Below are positions 1 to 6,371 of a stretch of DNA of 7,473 nt, one piece after another. The first letter of the stretch is position 1. Every line of letters begins with the position of its first letter. Both the position numbers and the translations under genes were made by a program. The notes below the pieces were generated by a model, which saw nothing but the letters and a program-made list of their open reading frames with translations, was not told the DNA's origin and ran no database searches. Origin of the DNA: Armatimonadota bacterium (GTDB lineage: Bacteria > Sysuimicrobiota > Sysuimicrobiia > Sysuimicrobiales > JACQTN01). The DNA is taken from positions 1 through 7,473 of the forward strand of contig JACQTN010000507.1 in assembly GCA_016210785.1 (NCBI GenBank), read 5' to 3'.

Positions 1-75
1 GCCCGTGGAAGGCGCGGTCCCGCCAGGCGGGGGCGCGGAGGCCTCCGCTGGCGCGGGGGGGAGGAGCCGCACTTC
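1..75. other. GC-rich 5' edge with inverted repeats; upstream gene end unresolved
   Basis: This edge is extremely GC-rich and holds two adjacent self-complementary elements: CCCGC/GGCGGG-type arms around 19-31, and a perfect 14-base palindrome, GCGGAGGCCTCCGC, at 35-48. Neither is followed by a T-tract, so I do not call a terminator. All three forward frames are open at the window edge. Frame 2 stops at 137-139 and frame 3 at 90-92, so either could be the tail of an upstream gene overlapping the mutase. The mutase frame itself is also open back to base 1, but its residues upstream of the TTG are Arg/Gly-rich and do not resemble an enzyme N-terminus. I cannot say which frame, if any, is coding here. 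Confidence 0.4.
60..66 (+). promoter_or_regulatory. Shine-Dalgarno site supporting the TTG start of the mutase
   Basis: GGAGGAG at 60-66, at the end of a G run, lies 9 bases before the TTG at 76. No ATG or GTG occurs in frame nearby. The encoded protein reaches the family's first conserved block (IFREYDIRG) at about residue 7, as expected for this family. Together these decide the start. Confidence 0.6.
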
Positions 76-1449
76 TTGTGGGTCGTCCCTGAGATCTTCC
101 GGGAATACGACATCCGCGGCGTCGTCGGGCGAGAACTGACGTCCGCGGCCGCGGAGCGCATCGCGCGGGCCTTCGGCACCTACCTGCGGGAGGCCGGACT
201 GGCCGCGGCCGTGGTGGGACGCGACAACCGCGCCAGTTCCCCCGAGTTCTCCCAGGCGGTCGCCGCGGGGCTGCGGTCCACCGGCTGTGACGTGGTGGAC
301 CTGGGCACCGTCATCACCCCCGTCTTCTACTTTGCGCGGGTGCACTACGGCATCGACGGCGGCGTGATGATCACCGCCAGCCACAACCCTCCCGAGTACA
401 ACGGCTTCAAGCTGGCGCGCGGGCCGGGTACCCTGTACGGGGAGCAGATCCAGGAGATTCGCCGCATGGCGGAGGCGGGCCGCTTCGCCTCCGGGGAAGG
501 CGCGCTGGAGCGGCGCGACGTCGTCCCCGCCTACCGGCAGATGCTGCGGGAGAAGATCCGCCTGGGCCCGCGCCGGCTGCGGGTGGTGCTGGACTGCGGC
601 AGCGGCACCGCCTCGCTGGTGGCGCCCCAGGTGCTGGCCGACGCGGGGTGCGAGGTCATCCCGCTGTACTGCGAGTCCGATCCCGCCTTCCCGCACCATC
701 ATCCCGATCCCGTGGACCCGCACAACCTGGTGGACCTGATCCGCACCGTGCGGGAGACGCGCGCCGACCTGGGCATCGGGCTCGACGGCGACGGCGACCG
801 CGTCGGCGCGGTGGACGACCAGGGACAGATCATCTGGGGCGACCTGCTGATGGTGCTGTTCTGGCGCGAGATCCTCCCCCGCCACCCCGGGGCCACCTGC
901 ATCATCGAGGTGAAGTGCTCGCAGGCGCTGGTGGACGAAGTGAAGCGGCTGGGCGGACAGCCCATCTTCTACCGCACCGGGCACTCGCTCATCAAGGCCA
1001 AGATGCGGGAGATCGGCGCGGTCTTCACCGGCGAGATGTCCGGGCACATGTTCTTCGCCGACGAGTACTATGGCTACGACGACGCGGTCTACGCCGCGTG
1101 CCGCCTGCTCCGCATCCTCTCCAACACCACGGCGCCGCTGTCCACGCTGCTGGCCGACGTGCCCCGCTACCACGCCACGCCGGAGACGCGCGTGCCGTGT
1201 CCCGACGAGGCCAAGTTCGATGTGGTGGAGCAGGTCAGGCGGGACTTCACGGCGGCCCACGAGGTCATCGACATCGACGGCGCGCGAGTCCTCTTTCCCG
1301 ATGGGTGGGGGCTCATCCGCGCCAGCAACACCCAGCCGGTCCTGGTCGTCCGGGCAGAGGCGCAGAGCCCCGAGGGCCTGGACCGCATCAAGCGCGCTCT
1401 CGCCGAAGCCCTGCGCAGGTTTCCCCGGGTCGCTCCCCTCGTCTGGTAA
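76..1449 (+). CDS. manB: Phosphomannomutase/phosphoglucomutase (AlgC/ManB type)
   Basis: This cytoplasmic enzyme interconverts hexose-6-phosphate and hexose-1-phosphate (mannose and/or glucose), feeding GDP-mannose or UDP/dTDP-glucose synthesis for polysaccharides. The 457 residues match the usual length of about 460 for the alpha-D-phosphohexomutase superfamily. All four signature loops are visible. The phosphoserine loop TASHNP has the catalytic Ser at residue 102. The metal loop DGDGDR supplies Asp237, Asp239 and Asp241. The sugar-binding loop GEMSGH is at 319-324. The C-terminal phosphate-binding loop RASNTQP starts at Arg415. The GEMSGH loop and overall layout resemble PMM/PGM proteins of the AlgC group more than GlmM, but substrate preference cannot be read from sequence alone. 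The start is TTG at 76 with a good ribosome binding site. The next gene begins 120 bases downstream, so this may be a separate unit or the first gene of the operon. The symbol is a family-level assignment. Confidence 0.93.
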   Translation: MWVVPEIFREYDIRGVVGRELTSAAAERIARAFGTYLREAGLAAAVVGRDNRASSPEFSQAVAAGLRSTGCDVVDLGTVITPVFYFARVHYGIDGGVMITASHNPPEYNGFKLARGPGTLYGEQIQEIRRMAEAGRFASGEGALERRDVVPAYRQMLREKIRLGPRRLRVVLDCGSGTASLVAPQVLADAGCEVIPLYCESDPAFPHHHPDPVDPHNLVDLIRTVRETRADLGIGLDGDGDRVGAVDDQGQIIWGDLLMVLFWREILPRHPGATCIIEVKCSQALVDEVKRLGGQPIFYRTGHSLIKAKMREIGAVFTGEMSGHMFFADEYYGYDDAVYAACRLLRILSNTTAPLSTLLADVPRYHATPETRVPCPDEAKFDVVEQVRRDFTAAHEVIDIDGARVLFPDGWGLIRASNTQPVLVVRAEAQSPEGLDRIKRALAEALRRFPRVAPLVW

Positions 1450-1468
1450 CTCCCATCTCCCGGTGGTA

Positions 1469-1499
1469 TCATTCGTTTGAATGAGCCCAAAAGGCTCAT
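1469..1499 (+). promoter_or_regulatory. Two mutually exclusive hairpins (possible terminator or attenuator)
   Basis: Twenty bases past the mutase stop codon, TCATTC (1469-1474) can pair with GAATGA (1479-1484) around a GTTT loop. ATGAGCC (1481-1487) can instead pair with GGCTCAT (1493-1499) around a CAAAA loop. The two stems share ATGA at 1481-1484, so only one can form at a time. The second stem is 7 perfect base pairs but is followed by C-rich sequence rather than a T run. It is therefore at best a weak or factor-assisted terminator. An attenuator-like role for the downstream epimerase operon is inference. Confidence 0.35.
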
Positions 1500-1518
1500 C
1501 CCTTCGGCGGATGGCGTG

Positions 1519-1527
1519 TGCTATCAT
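1519..1527 (+). promoter_or_regulatory. Candidate extended -10 promoter before the epimerase gene
   Basis: TGCTATCAT at 1519-1527 matches an extended -10 element (TGn plus TATCAT, one mismatch from TATAAT) and lies about 45 bases before the GTG of the epimerase. No recognisable TTGACA-like -35 is present at 16-18 bases spacing. A second copy of the same pattern, TGGTATCAT, is at 1464-1472. In DNA this GC-rich, such AT-containing elements stand out, but the promoter call is tentative. Confidence 0.3.
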
Positions 1528-1569
1528 GGACGCGCCTGACACGACAGCTCACATGCCGGGAGATCGCCG

Positions 1570-2577
1570 GTGAGTTTCTTCCTGGTGACCGGGGGCGCCG
1601 GGTTCATCGGCAGCCACATGGTGCGGTCGCTGGTGCGCCGCGGCGACCTCGTCCGGATTTTCGACAATTTCTCCACCGGCAGTCCCGCGAACCTGGAGCG
1701 CGCGCTGGGGGTACCCGTGCGCATCCCGGTGTGGGAGGGTGAGGAGCGTGTCGTCCGCCTGACGCTGGACGGGGGGGTTGAACTGGTCGCCGGAGACCTG
1801 CGCGACCCGGCGGCCTGCGCGGCGATCTGCGAAGGGGTGGAGGTGATCTTCCACCTGGCGGCGCTGCGCTCCGTCCCCCAATCGGTGGAAGACCCGCTGG
1901 CGACCCACGATGTGAACGCCACCGGAACCCTCATCCTCATGATGGCGGCGCAGCGTGCGGGCGTGCGCCGCGTCGTCTACGCGTCCTCGTCGTCGGTGTA
2001 TGGTGATGCGCCGGAACTGCCCGTGCGGGAGTCGGTGCCGCCGCGTCCACGCTCGCCGTACGCCGTGAGCAAACTCGCCGGTGAGCAGTACGCCCTGGCG
2101 TGCGCCCGGCTGCATGGACCGGAAGTCGTCTCGCTGCGGTACTTCAACGTCTTCGGACCGGGCCAGGACCCCGACGGTCCGTACGCCGCCGTGATCCCCC
2201 GTTTCATCAAGGCTGCGCTGGCTGGAGCGTCGCTGGAGGTGCACGGCGACGGGAGCCAGTCGCGGGACTTCACCTACGTGGACAACGTGGTGGAGGCCAA
2301 CCTGCTGGCGGCTTCCGCTGCCGGGGTCTCCGGCGAGATCTTCAACATCGCCTGCGGGCGGCGGATCACCATCATGGCGGCCAGGGACGCCGTGTCGCGC
2401 GCGCTGGGCGTCCCGGTGGCGGTGCGGCACACCCCGCCGCGCGCCGGTGACATCCGGCACAGCCAGGCCGATGTCTCTCGGGCGAAGGGTGTGCTCGGCT
2501 ACGATGCACGGGTGGGATTCGACGAAGGGATTCGCCGGAGCGTCGAGGATCTACGCGCCCGGACGCTGCGAAGGTGA
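1570..2577 (+). CDS. NAD-dependent UDP-sugar 4-epimerase-like enzyme (extended SDR)
   Basis: This is an extended short-chain dehydrogenase/reductase of the nucleotide-sugar epimerase type, 335 residues long. It most likely acts in the cytoplasm to invert C4 of a UDP-hexose or UDP-N-acetylhexosamine through a 4-keto intermediate with bound NAD. The N-terminal Rossmann motif is GGAGFIG (8-14), followed by the acidic residue of the second strand, Asp32 (FDNFSTG). The catalytic set is the Ser run at 139-142 (SSSSVYGD) plus Tyr164 and Lys168 in YAVSK. The block RYFNVFGPGQDP (190-201), the RDFTYVDN strand (232-239) and GDIRHSQAD (293-301) resemble the WbpP/TviC-like UDP-GlcNAc 4-epimerase group. 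That similarity is from memory, so substrate is uncertain; UDP-glucose 4-epimerase is the main alternative. Residues about 50-72 form a slightly long excursion before the conserved GDLRD. The start is GTG at 1570 with GGGAG at 1558-1562, 7 bases upstream. The regulator begins 10 bases after its stop. Confidence 0.88.
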   Translation: MSFFLVTGGAGFIGSHMVRSLVRRGDLVRIFDNFSTGSPANLERALGVPVRIPVWEGEERVVRLTLDGGVELVAGDLRDPAACAAICEGVEVIFHLAALRSVPQSVEDPLATHDVNATGTLILMMAAQRAGVRRVVYASSSSVYGDAPELPVRESVPPRPRSPYAVSKLAGEQYALACARLHGPEVVSLRYFNVFGPGQDPDGPYAAVIPRFIKAALAGASLEVHGDGSQSRDFTYVDNVVEANLLAASAAGVSGEIFNIACGRRITIMAARDAVSRALGVPVAVRHTPPRAGDIRHSQADVSRAKGVLGYDARVGFDEGIRRSVEDLRARTLRR

Positions 2578-2579
2578 GG
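2573..2579 (+). promoter_or_regulatory. Shine-Dalgarno site placing the regulator start at 2588
   Basis: GGTGAGG at 2573-2579, which overlaps the epimerase stop codon, lies 8 bases before the ATG at 2588. The frame is open further upstream to 2447, but that stretch lies inside the epimerase gene. The receiver domain's first strand begins 8 residues after the 2588 ATG, as expected. The site suggests translation coupled to the end of the epimerase. Confidence 0.55.
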
Positions 2580-2587
2580 GGCGGAGG

Positions 2588-3262
2588 ATGGATACGGGTC
2601 ACAGGCCGATTTCCGTGGTGCTGGCCGATCACAACCTCCTCATCCGCCAGGGCCTCCGGCGGATTCTCGAGGAGCAGGGGAACATGGCCATCGTGGGGGA
2701 GGCCCGCAACGCCCAGGAGGCGCTGGCGCTGGTCCAGGAGCTGTCCCCCGACGTGCTGCTGATCAACGTGGGGTTGCCCCACCTGGGAGGGATTCCTACC
2801 ATCCGCCGCGTCAAGCAGGCCGCGCCGCAGACGGAGGTGGTGGCCATCAGCGCCGAGGCCGGCGATCAGGTGATGGCCGCCCTGGAGGCTGGCGCCGCCG
2901 GCTACCTGCTCGCCGACACGGAGCCTGAGACGTTGCTGCGCGTGATCCGGGGCGCCAGGGACGGCGAGCTGATCATGGCCGCCCGGCCCTTTCCCGGACG
3001 GAGCGGGCGGGGTACGGAGCGGCGGACCAGACGTTTCGCCGAGGGCAAGGCGGGCCATCTCAGCGCGCGTGAGATGGAGATCCTGCAGGAGATCGCCCAG
3101 GGTGCCACCGACCGCGAGATCGCCGCGCACCTCACCATCAGCGAGGCCACGGTGAAGACCCACATCCGGTCCATCCTGAAGAAGGTGAAGGCGCGCAACC
3201 GGGCACACGCCGTGGCCAGGTTCCTGGGGGAGCCGGGCGACGGGGCGCCGGGACAGCGGTGA
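2588..3262 (+). CDS. NarL/LuxR-type regulator with degenerate receiver domain
   Basis: This is a cytoplasmic DNA-binding transcription regulator of 224 residues, the usual NarL-family length. Residues about 8-125 form a CheY-like receiver; about 157-213 form a LuxR-type helix-turn-helix. The HTH blocks HLSAREMEIL, TDREIAAHL and ISEATVKTHIRSIL are all present, so DNA binding looks intact. The receiver is clearly atypical. Where the family has a DD acidic pair this protein has Asp14-His15. At the phosphoacceptor position (family DVVLMD) it has Asn60 in LLINVGLP. The conserved Lys of GYLLK is Ala109 in GYLLAD. The switch Ser88 and the GLP loop remain. Ordinary aspartyl phosphorylation is therefore unlikely, and control may be by ligand, dimerisation or abundance (inference). 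No histidine kinase gene is visible in this window. It lies 10 bases after the epimerase and its stop overlaps a possible GTG of the next gene, so it is probably cotranscribed with the glycosyltransferases. Confidence 0.9.
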   Translation: MDTGHRPISVVLADHNLLIRQGLRRILEEQGNMAIVGEARNAQEALALVQELSPDVLLINVGLPHLGGIPTIRRVKQAAPQTEVVAISAEAGDQVMAALEAGAAGYLLADTEPETLLRVIRGARDGELIMAARPFPGRSGRGTERRTRRFAEGKAGHLSAREMEILQEIAQGATDREIAAHLTISEATVKTHIRSILKKVKARNRAHAVARFLGEPGDGAPGQR

Positions 3263-3321
3263 ACGCGGGACCCGGGGGTGTGGCCGCCGGGCGCCGGAGT
3301 CGTGCCGGCCGGAACGCCAGG

Positions 3322-4362
3322 ATGAAGATCGTCTACGCGGCGCTGATGCACGACTACATGGTGCCGGAGCGGGGGTACAGCTTCGAGCACCAGACCTTCT
3401 ACGACGCCCTGCGGGCGATGCCGGGCGTGCACCTGGTCTACGTGCCCTACGACCGGATGCTGGAGGTGGGCCGCGACCGCATGAATGACGAGATGGTCGC
3501 GCTGGCGGCCCGCGAGAAGCCCGACCTGTTCTGGGCGGTCATGTTCACGGACGAGCTGCGCCCCGACGCGCTGCGGGCCGTCGGCGCCTTGACCACGACG
3601 CTGGCCTGGATGTGCGACGACCACTGGCGATTCGATAGCTACTCCCGCCGCTGCGCGCCGCACTTCCACTGGATCGCCACCACTTACTCCCGCGCCGTCG
3701 CGCGTTACCATGCCCTCGGCTGCCGGAACGTGATCCACACCCAGTGGGCGGCCAACACGCGGCTGTTCCGGCCTCTGCCCGTGGCGCGGGACATCGACGC
3801 CAGCTTCGTCGGATCGTACAGCAAGCCCCGCGCGCGGCTGATCGAGGCGCTGCGCCGCGCCGGCGTGAAGGTGGTGGTGCGCGGTACCGGCTGGCCCGAG
3901 GGGCGCGTGAGCGGGGAGGAGTTGGTGCGGATCTTCTCCGCCTCAAAGGTGGGCCTGGCCCTCAACCCGCCGTCGTCGTACCTGGGCGTGCGGTCGCTGG
4001 GCCGGCTCTTCCTGCGGCGCAGCGGCACGCGGCTGGTGGCCGACGTCCACCACCTGCCGGGCAACGTCAGAGAGCTGCTGCAGCGGCGGATTCCGCAGAT
4101 CAAGGCGCGGGTGTTCGAACTGGCGGCGTGCGGGGCGCTCGCGGTGACCGCCGACGCCGACAATCTCGGCGACTACTACGACGTGGGACGGGAAGTGGTT
4201 GTCTACCGGAACGCCGACGACCTGGTGGACAGGGTCCGCCACCTGCTGGCCCACGACGGCGACCGCGAGGCCATCGCCCGCGCCGGGTACGAGCGGACGG
4301 TGCGCGACCATACCTACGAGCGGCGGTTCGGCGAGATTCTCCGGCGGGTCACGGCGGCATGA
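3322..4362 (+). CDS. CgeB-like GT-B glycosyltransferase
   Basis: This is a probable cytoplasmic glycosyltransferase of the CgeB/spore-maturation-like group with GT-B fold, 346 residues from this start. The N-terminal half opens with a Rossmann strand (MKIVYAALMHDY) and carries the WMCDDHWRFD segment (96-105) seen in such proteins. The C-terminal half has FVGSYSKPR (162-170) and a nucleotide-sugar-binding region: QIKAR (259-263), FELAACG (265-271), then GDYYD (283-287) and EVVVYRNADDL. The tail (AGYERTVRDHTYERR) is the typical C-terminal helix of this group. Donor and acceptor sugars are not predictable. The start is uncertain: a GTG at 3259 overlaps the regulator's stop (GTGA) and would add 21 Arg/Gly/Ala-rich residues. 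I prefer the ATG at 3322 because it begins exactly at the first fold strand, although its ribosome site is weak. The 3' end overlaps the next gene by 4 bases (ATGA), implying coupled translation. Confidence 0.85.
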   Translation: MKIVYAALMHDYMVPERGYSFEHQTFYDALRAMPGVHLVYVPYDRMLEVGRDRMNDEMVALAAREKPDLFWAVMFTDELRPDALRAVGALTTTLAWMCDDHWRFDSYSRRCAPHFHWIATTYSRAVARYHALGCRNVIHTQWAANTRLFRPLPVARDIDASFVGSYSKPRARLIEALRRAGVKVVVRGTGWPEGRVSGEELVRIFSASKVGLALNPPSSYLGVRSLGRLFLRRSGTRLVADVHHLPGNVRELLQRRIPQIKARVFELAACGALAVTADADNLGDYYDVGREVVVYRNADDLVDRVRHLLAHDGDREAIARAGYERTVRDHTYERRFGEILRRVTAA

Positions 4363-6194
4363 GCGGGGCCGGCGTCTCGGTGATCATCCCATGCTACGAC
4401 GTGGCGCCGTACGTGCAGGGCGCCGTGGAGTCGGTTCTGGCGCAGGACTACGCGCCGCTGGAAGTCATCGTGGTGGACGACGGCTCGCGGGATGAGACCG
4501 CCGAGGTGCTGGCGCCGTACGTCCGGGCGGGGGCGATCCGCTGCGTGCGCCAGGAGAACCGCGGGCTCAGCGCGGCGCGCAACACCGGGATCCGCCACGC
4601 CGCCGGCGAGTACATCGCGCTCCTGGACGCCGACGACCTCTTCCTGCCCGGGAAGATCGCGCACCAAGTGGCGCGCCTGGAGGCGGAGCCGGAGTGCGAT
4701 GTCTGCTGGGGCGCGGTGCGCCACTTCCGCGACGACGCGCCGGAGGTGGAGTTCGACCTGCGGGCACCCCTGGTGTCCGGCGGCCGGGAAGTGTTCGCCA
4801 CGCTCCTGGCCGCGAACGTCATCAACCCGTCCACGGTGATGTTCCGGCGGAAGGTGGTGGAACGCCACGGCCTGTTTGACGAGACCCTCCGCCGCGCGGA
4901 GGACCTGGAGTACTGGCTGCGCCTGGCGCACGGAGGCGCGCGCTTCTGCGCCACCGGCCGGGTTCTCATCCGGTGCCGGCTGCTGCGGCCGGGTAGCCTG
5001 AGCGTGAACGCGGTGGCGATGGCGGAGGCGCGCCTCCGCGTGCTGGAGCGCGTGAATGACCGGCTCTCGCCGGAGGAGCGCCGGGAGTATGGCACGGCGC
5101 GGCATCTGAGCCACGCCCGCTGGAAGGCGGGCGTGGCCGGTCTTGCGACGGGCGATGTGGCCGGCGCGCGGCGGCACCTGCGCGCGTCCGCCGCTGCGCC
5201 GGCCACGGCCGGCCCCGCCGCCGCGCTCCTGGCGATGGCCGCGGCGCTGCCGCCGCGCTTCGGCGCCGCCGCGGTCACCCGCGGCCTGGCGCTGTGGTGG
5301 CGGGTGCGACTCCTGCGCGCGCGCCGGCCGCCGGCGTACGTGCCGGCGGCCGGCCGCGCGCTGGGTCCCACGATATCGGTCGTCATCCTCACCTGGAACT
5401 CCGCGCCGCTATTGCGCCGCTGCCTGGAGGCGCTCCGCGCCCACGGCCCGCGGGACGGCGTGGAGGTCATCGTGGTGGACAACGGCTCCCGCGACGACGT
5501 GCAGGGCATCCTGCGGGTGGTGATGCCGTCGGCGACGCTCATCCGCAACGCCGCGAACCGCGGCGTCGCCGCGGCGCGAAACCAGGGTCTCCTGCGGGCC
5601 GCGGGCCGCTGCGTGGTGCTGCTGGACGTGGACACGGAGGTGCGGCCGGGCGCGCTGGAGCGCATGGCAGATTTCTTGGACCGCCACCCGGGCGCCGGCG
5701 TGGTGGGACCGTGCCTGGTTTCCCCAGACGGCCGGGTGCAGGATTCCTGCCGGCGCTTTCCCACGGTGTTCACCAAGCTCGGAAGACGGGTGGGAGTGGG
5801 CGTGCTCGGCCGGCTCGTGAGGGAGGAGAGCTACGCCCCCACCGCAGCCGTGGCGGTGCGCCCCGTGGATTACGCGATCGGGGCCTGCCAGATGATCCGG
5901 CGCCAGACGCTGGAGGAAGTGGGCCTGCTGGACGAGAGGATGTTCTACGGCCCGGAGGACGTGGACTTCTGTCTGCGCGCCTGGCGGGCGGGGTGGCAGG
6001 TGATCTATCTGCCCGACGCGGTGGTGATCCACCGGGAGCGGCGGGTGACGCGGAGGCTGTGGAGCGGTCTGAGCTGGCTCCACGCCCTGGCGCTGGTGCG
6101 CTACTTCCGCAAGCACGGGTACTGGTTCTCCCGGGAAAAGGTCTACGCGCGGCTGGGGCGGGCGGCGGCGTCTGGCTCCTGCGTGCCGTCCTGA
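4359..6194 (+). CDS. Tandem-domain GT2 glycosyltransferase (two GT-A domains fused)
   Basis: This 611-residue protein contains two complete family 2 (GT-A) glycosyltransferase domains, so it may add two consecutive sugars to a lipid-linked acceptor on the cytoplasmic face. Domain 1 (about 6-215) has SVIIPCYD, the nucleotide-binding VVDDGS (Asp40-Asp41), the metal-binding LLDADD (Asp90, Asp92) and the catalytic-base region AEDLEYWLRLA (Glu181-Asp182). Domain 2 (about 338-590) has ISVVILTWNS, VVDNGS (Asp374), LLDVDTEV (Asp423, Asp425) and GPEDVDFCLR (Glu533-Asp534), and looks like the rhamnosyltransferase-type GT2 group. Between them, about 215-335 is a helical, Ala/Arg-rich linker with no motif I recognise. 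A single GT2 enzyme usually runs about 250-350 residues. Both active sites appear intact, so this is a fusion rather than decay. ATG at 4359 overlaps the CgeB-like gene's stop. About 180 noncoding bases with repeats follow. Confidence 0.92.
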   Translation: MSGAGVSVIIPCYDVAPYVQGAVESVLAQDYAPLEVIVVDDGSRDETAEVLAPYVRAGAIRCVRQENRGLSAARNTGIRHAAGEYIALLDADDLFLPGKIAHQVARLEAEPECDVCWGAVRHFRDDAPEVEFDLRAPLVSGGREVFATLLAANVINPSTVMFRRKVVERHGLFDETLRRAEDLEYWLRLAHGGARFCATGRVLIRCRLLRPGSLSVNAVAMAEARLRVLERVNDRLSPEERREYGTARHLSHARWKAGVAGLATGDVAGARRHLRASAAAPATAGPAAALLAMAAALPPRFGAAAVTRGLALWWRVRLLRARRPPAYVPAAGRALGPTISVVILTWNSAPLLRRCLEALRAHGPRDGVEVIVVDNGSRDDVQGILRVVMPSATLIRNAANRGVAAARNQGLLRAAGRCVVLLDVDTEVRPGALERMADFLDRHPGAGVVGPCLVSPDGRVQDSCRRFPTVFTKLGRRVGVGVLGRLVREESYAPTAAVAVRPVDYAIGACQMIRRQTLEEVGLLDERMFYGPEDVDFCLRAWRAGWQVIYLPDAVVIHRERRVTRRLWSGLSWLHALALVRYFRKHGYWFSREKVYARLGRAAASGSCVPS

Positions 6195-6200
6195 AGGGCG

Positions 6201-6371
6201 CCGTGAGTCCGGGGAGACTTAGCAAACGTTACGGGTACGAAGCGCGAAACGGAGCCGCCGTGAGTCCGGAGAGACTTGGGACACGTCACGAATGCGCAGG
6301 GTGAAACGAAGCCGCCGTGAGTCCGGGGAGACTTAGCCAACGTTACGAATACGCAGGGTGAGACGAGACAC
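6201..6371. repeat. Three tandem 57-bp direct repeats
   Basis: Three head-to-tail units start at 6201, 6258 and 6315, each beginning CCGTGAGTCCGG. The period is exactly 57 bases between units, with no spacers. By hand alignment each pair of units differs at 12 of 57 positions (about 79% identity). The third unit diverges at its last bases and appears to be one base short as it runs into the next gene. Each unit can form the same small hairpin: TGAGTC pairs with GACTTA (GACTTG in unit 2) around CGGGGA or CGGAGA, at 6204-6221, 6261-6278 and 6318-6335. Unit 2's change keeps a wobble pair. The array starts 7 bases after the tandem-GT2 stop. I do not recognise it as a known element. Confidence 0.85.

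Noticed and set aside
35..48. Perfect 14-base palindrome as an operator or terminator
   Set aside because: It is made almost wholly of G and C in a segment of extreme GC content, where such palindromes arise easily. There is no T-tract and no second copy in the window.
648..1484. Overlapping + strand frame of 278 codons inside the mutase gene
   Set aside because: It is the alternate reading frame of a gene with intact mutase motifs. The translation is Arg/Pro/His-rich and has no domain signature.
2447..2587. N-terminal extension of the regulator by 47 residues
   Set aside because: This stretch is an alternate frame of the epimerase's C-terminal coding region. The receiver fold begins right after the ATG at 2588, which has a suitable ribosome site.
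4448..5776. Long minus-strand open frame (442 codons) opposite the tandem-GT2 gene, plus similar long antisense frames throughout
   Set aside because: The encoded sequences are Arg/Ser/Ala-rich with no recognisable motif and lie opposite genes with clear catalytic motifs. Long antisense frames are expected in very GC-rich DNA.
6143..6340. Minus-strand frame of 65 codons across the repeats, with a recurring SPRTHG-type peptide
   Set aside because: The repeated peptide simply reflects the 57-base period being a multiple of three. Most unit 1/unit 2 differences fall on second codon positions of this frame, the reverse of coding constraint.
6201..6371. CRISPR array
   Set aside because: The full 57-base period is conserved between units, with no unique spacers, only three units, and no cas genes in the window.
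6201..6371. Cobalamin riboswitch or hammerhead ribozyme, suggested by GGTGAAAC, GTGAGTCCGG and GAGACTT fragments
   Set aside because: The fragments recur three times at 57-base spacing instead of occurring once in the correct order. The conserved core elements of either RNA class are not all present, and the downstream gene is a glycosyltransferase with no cobalamin link.
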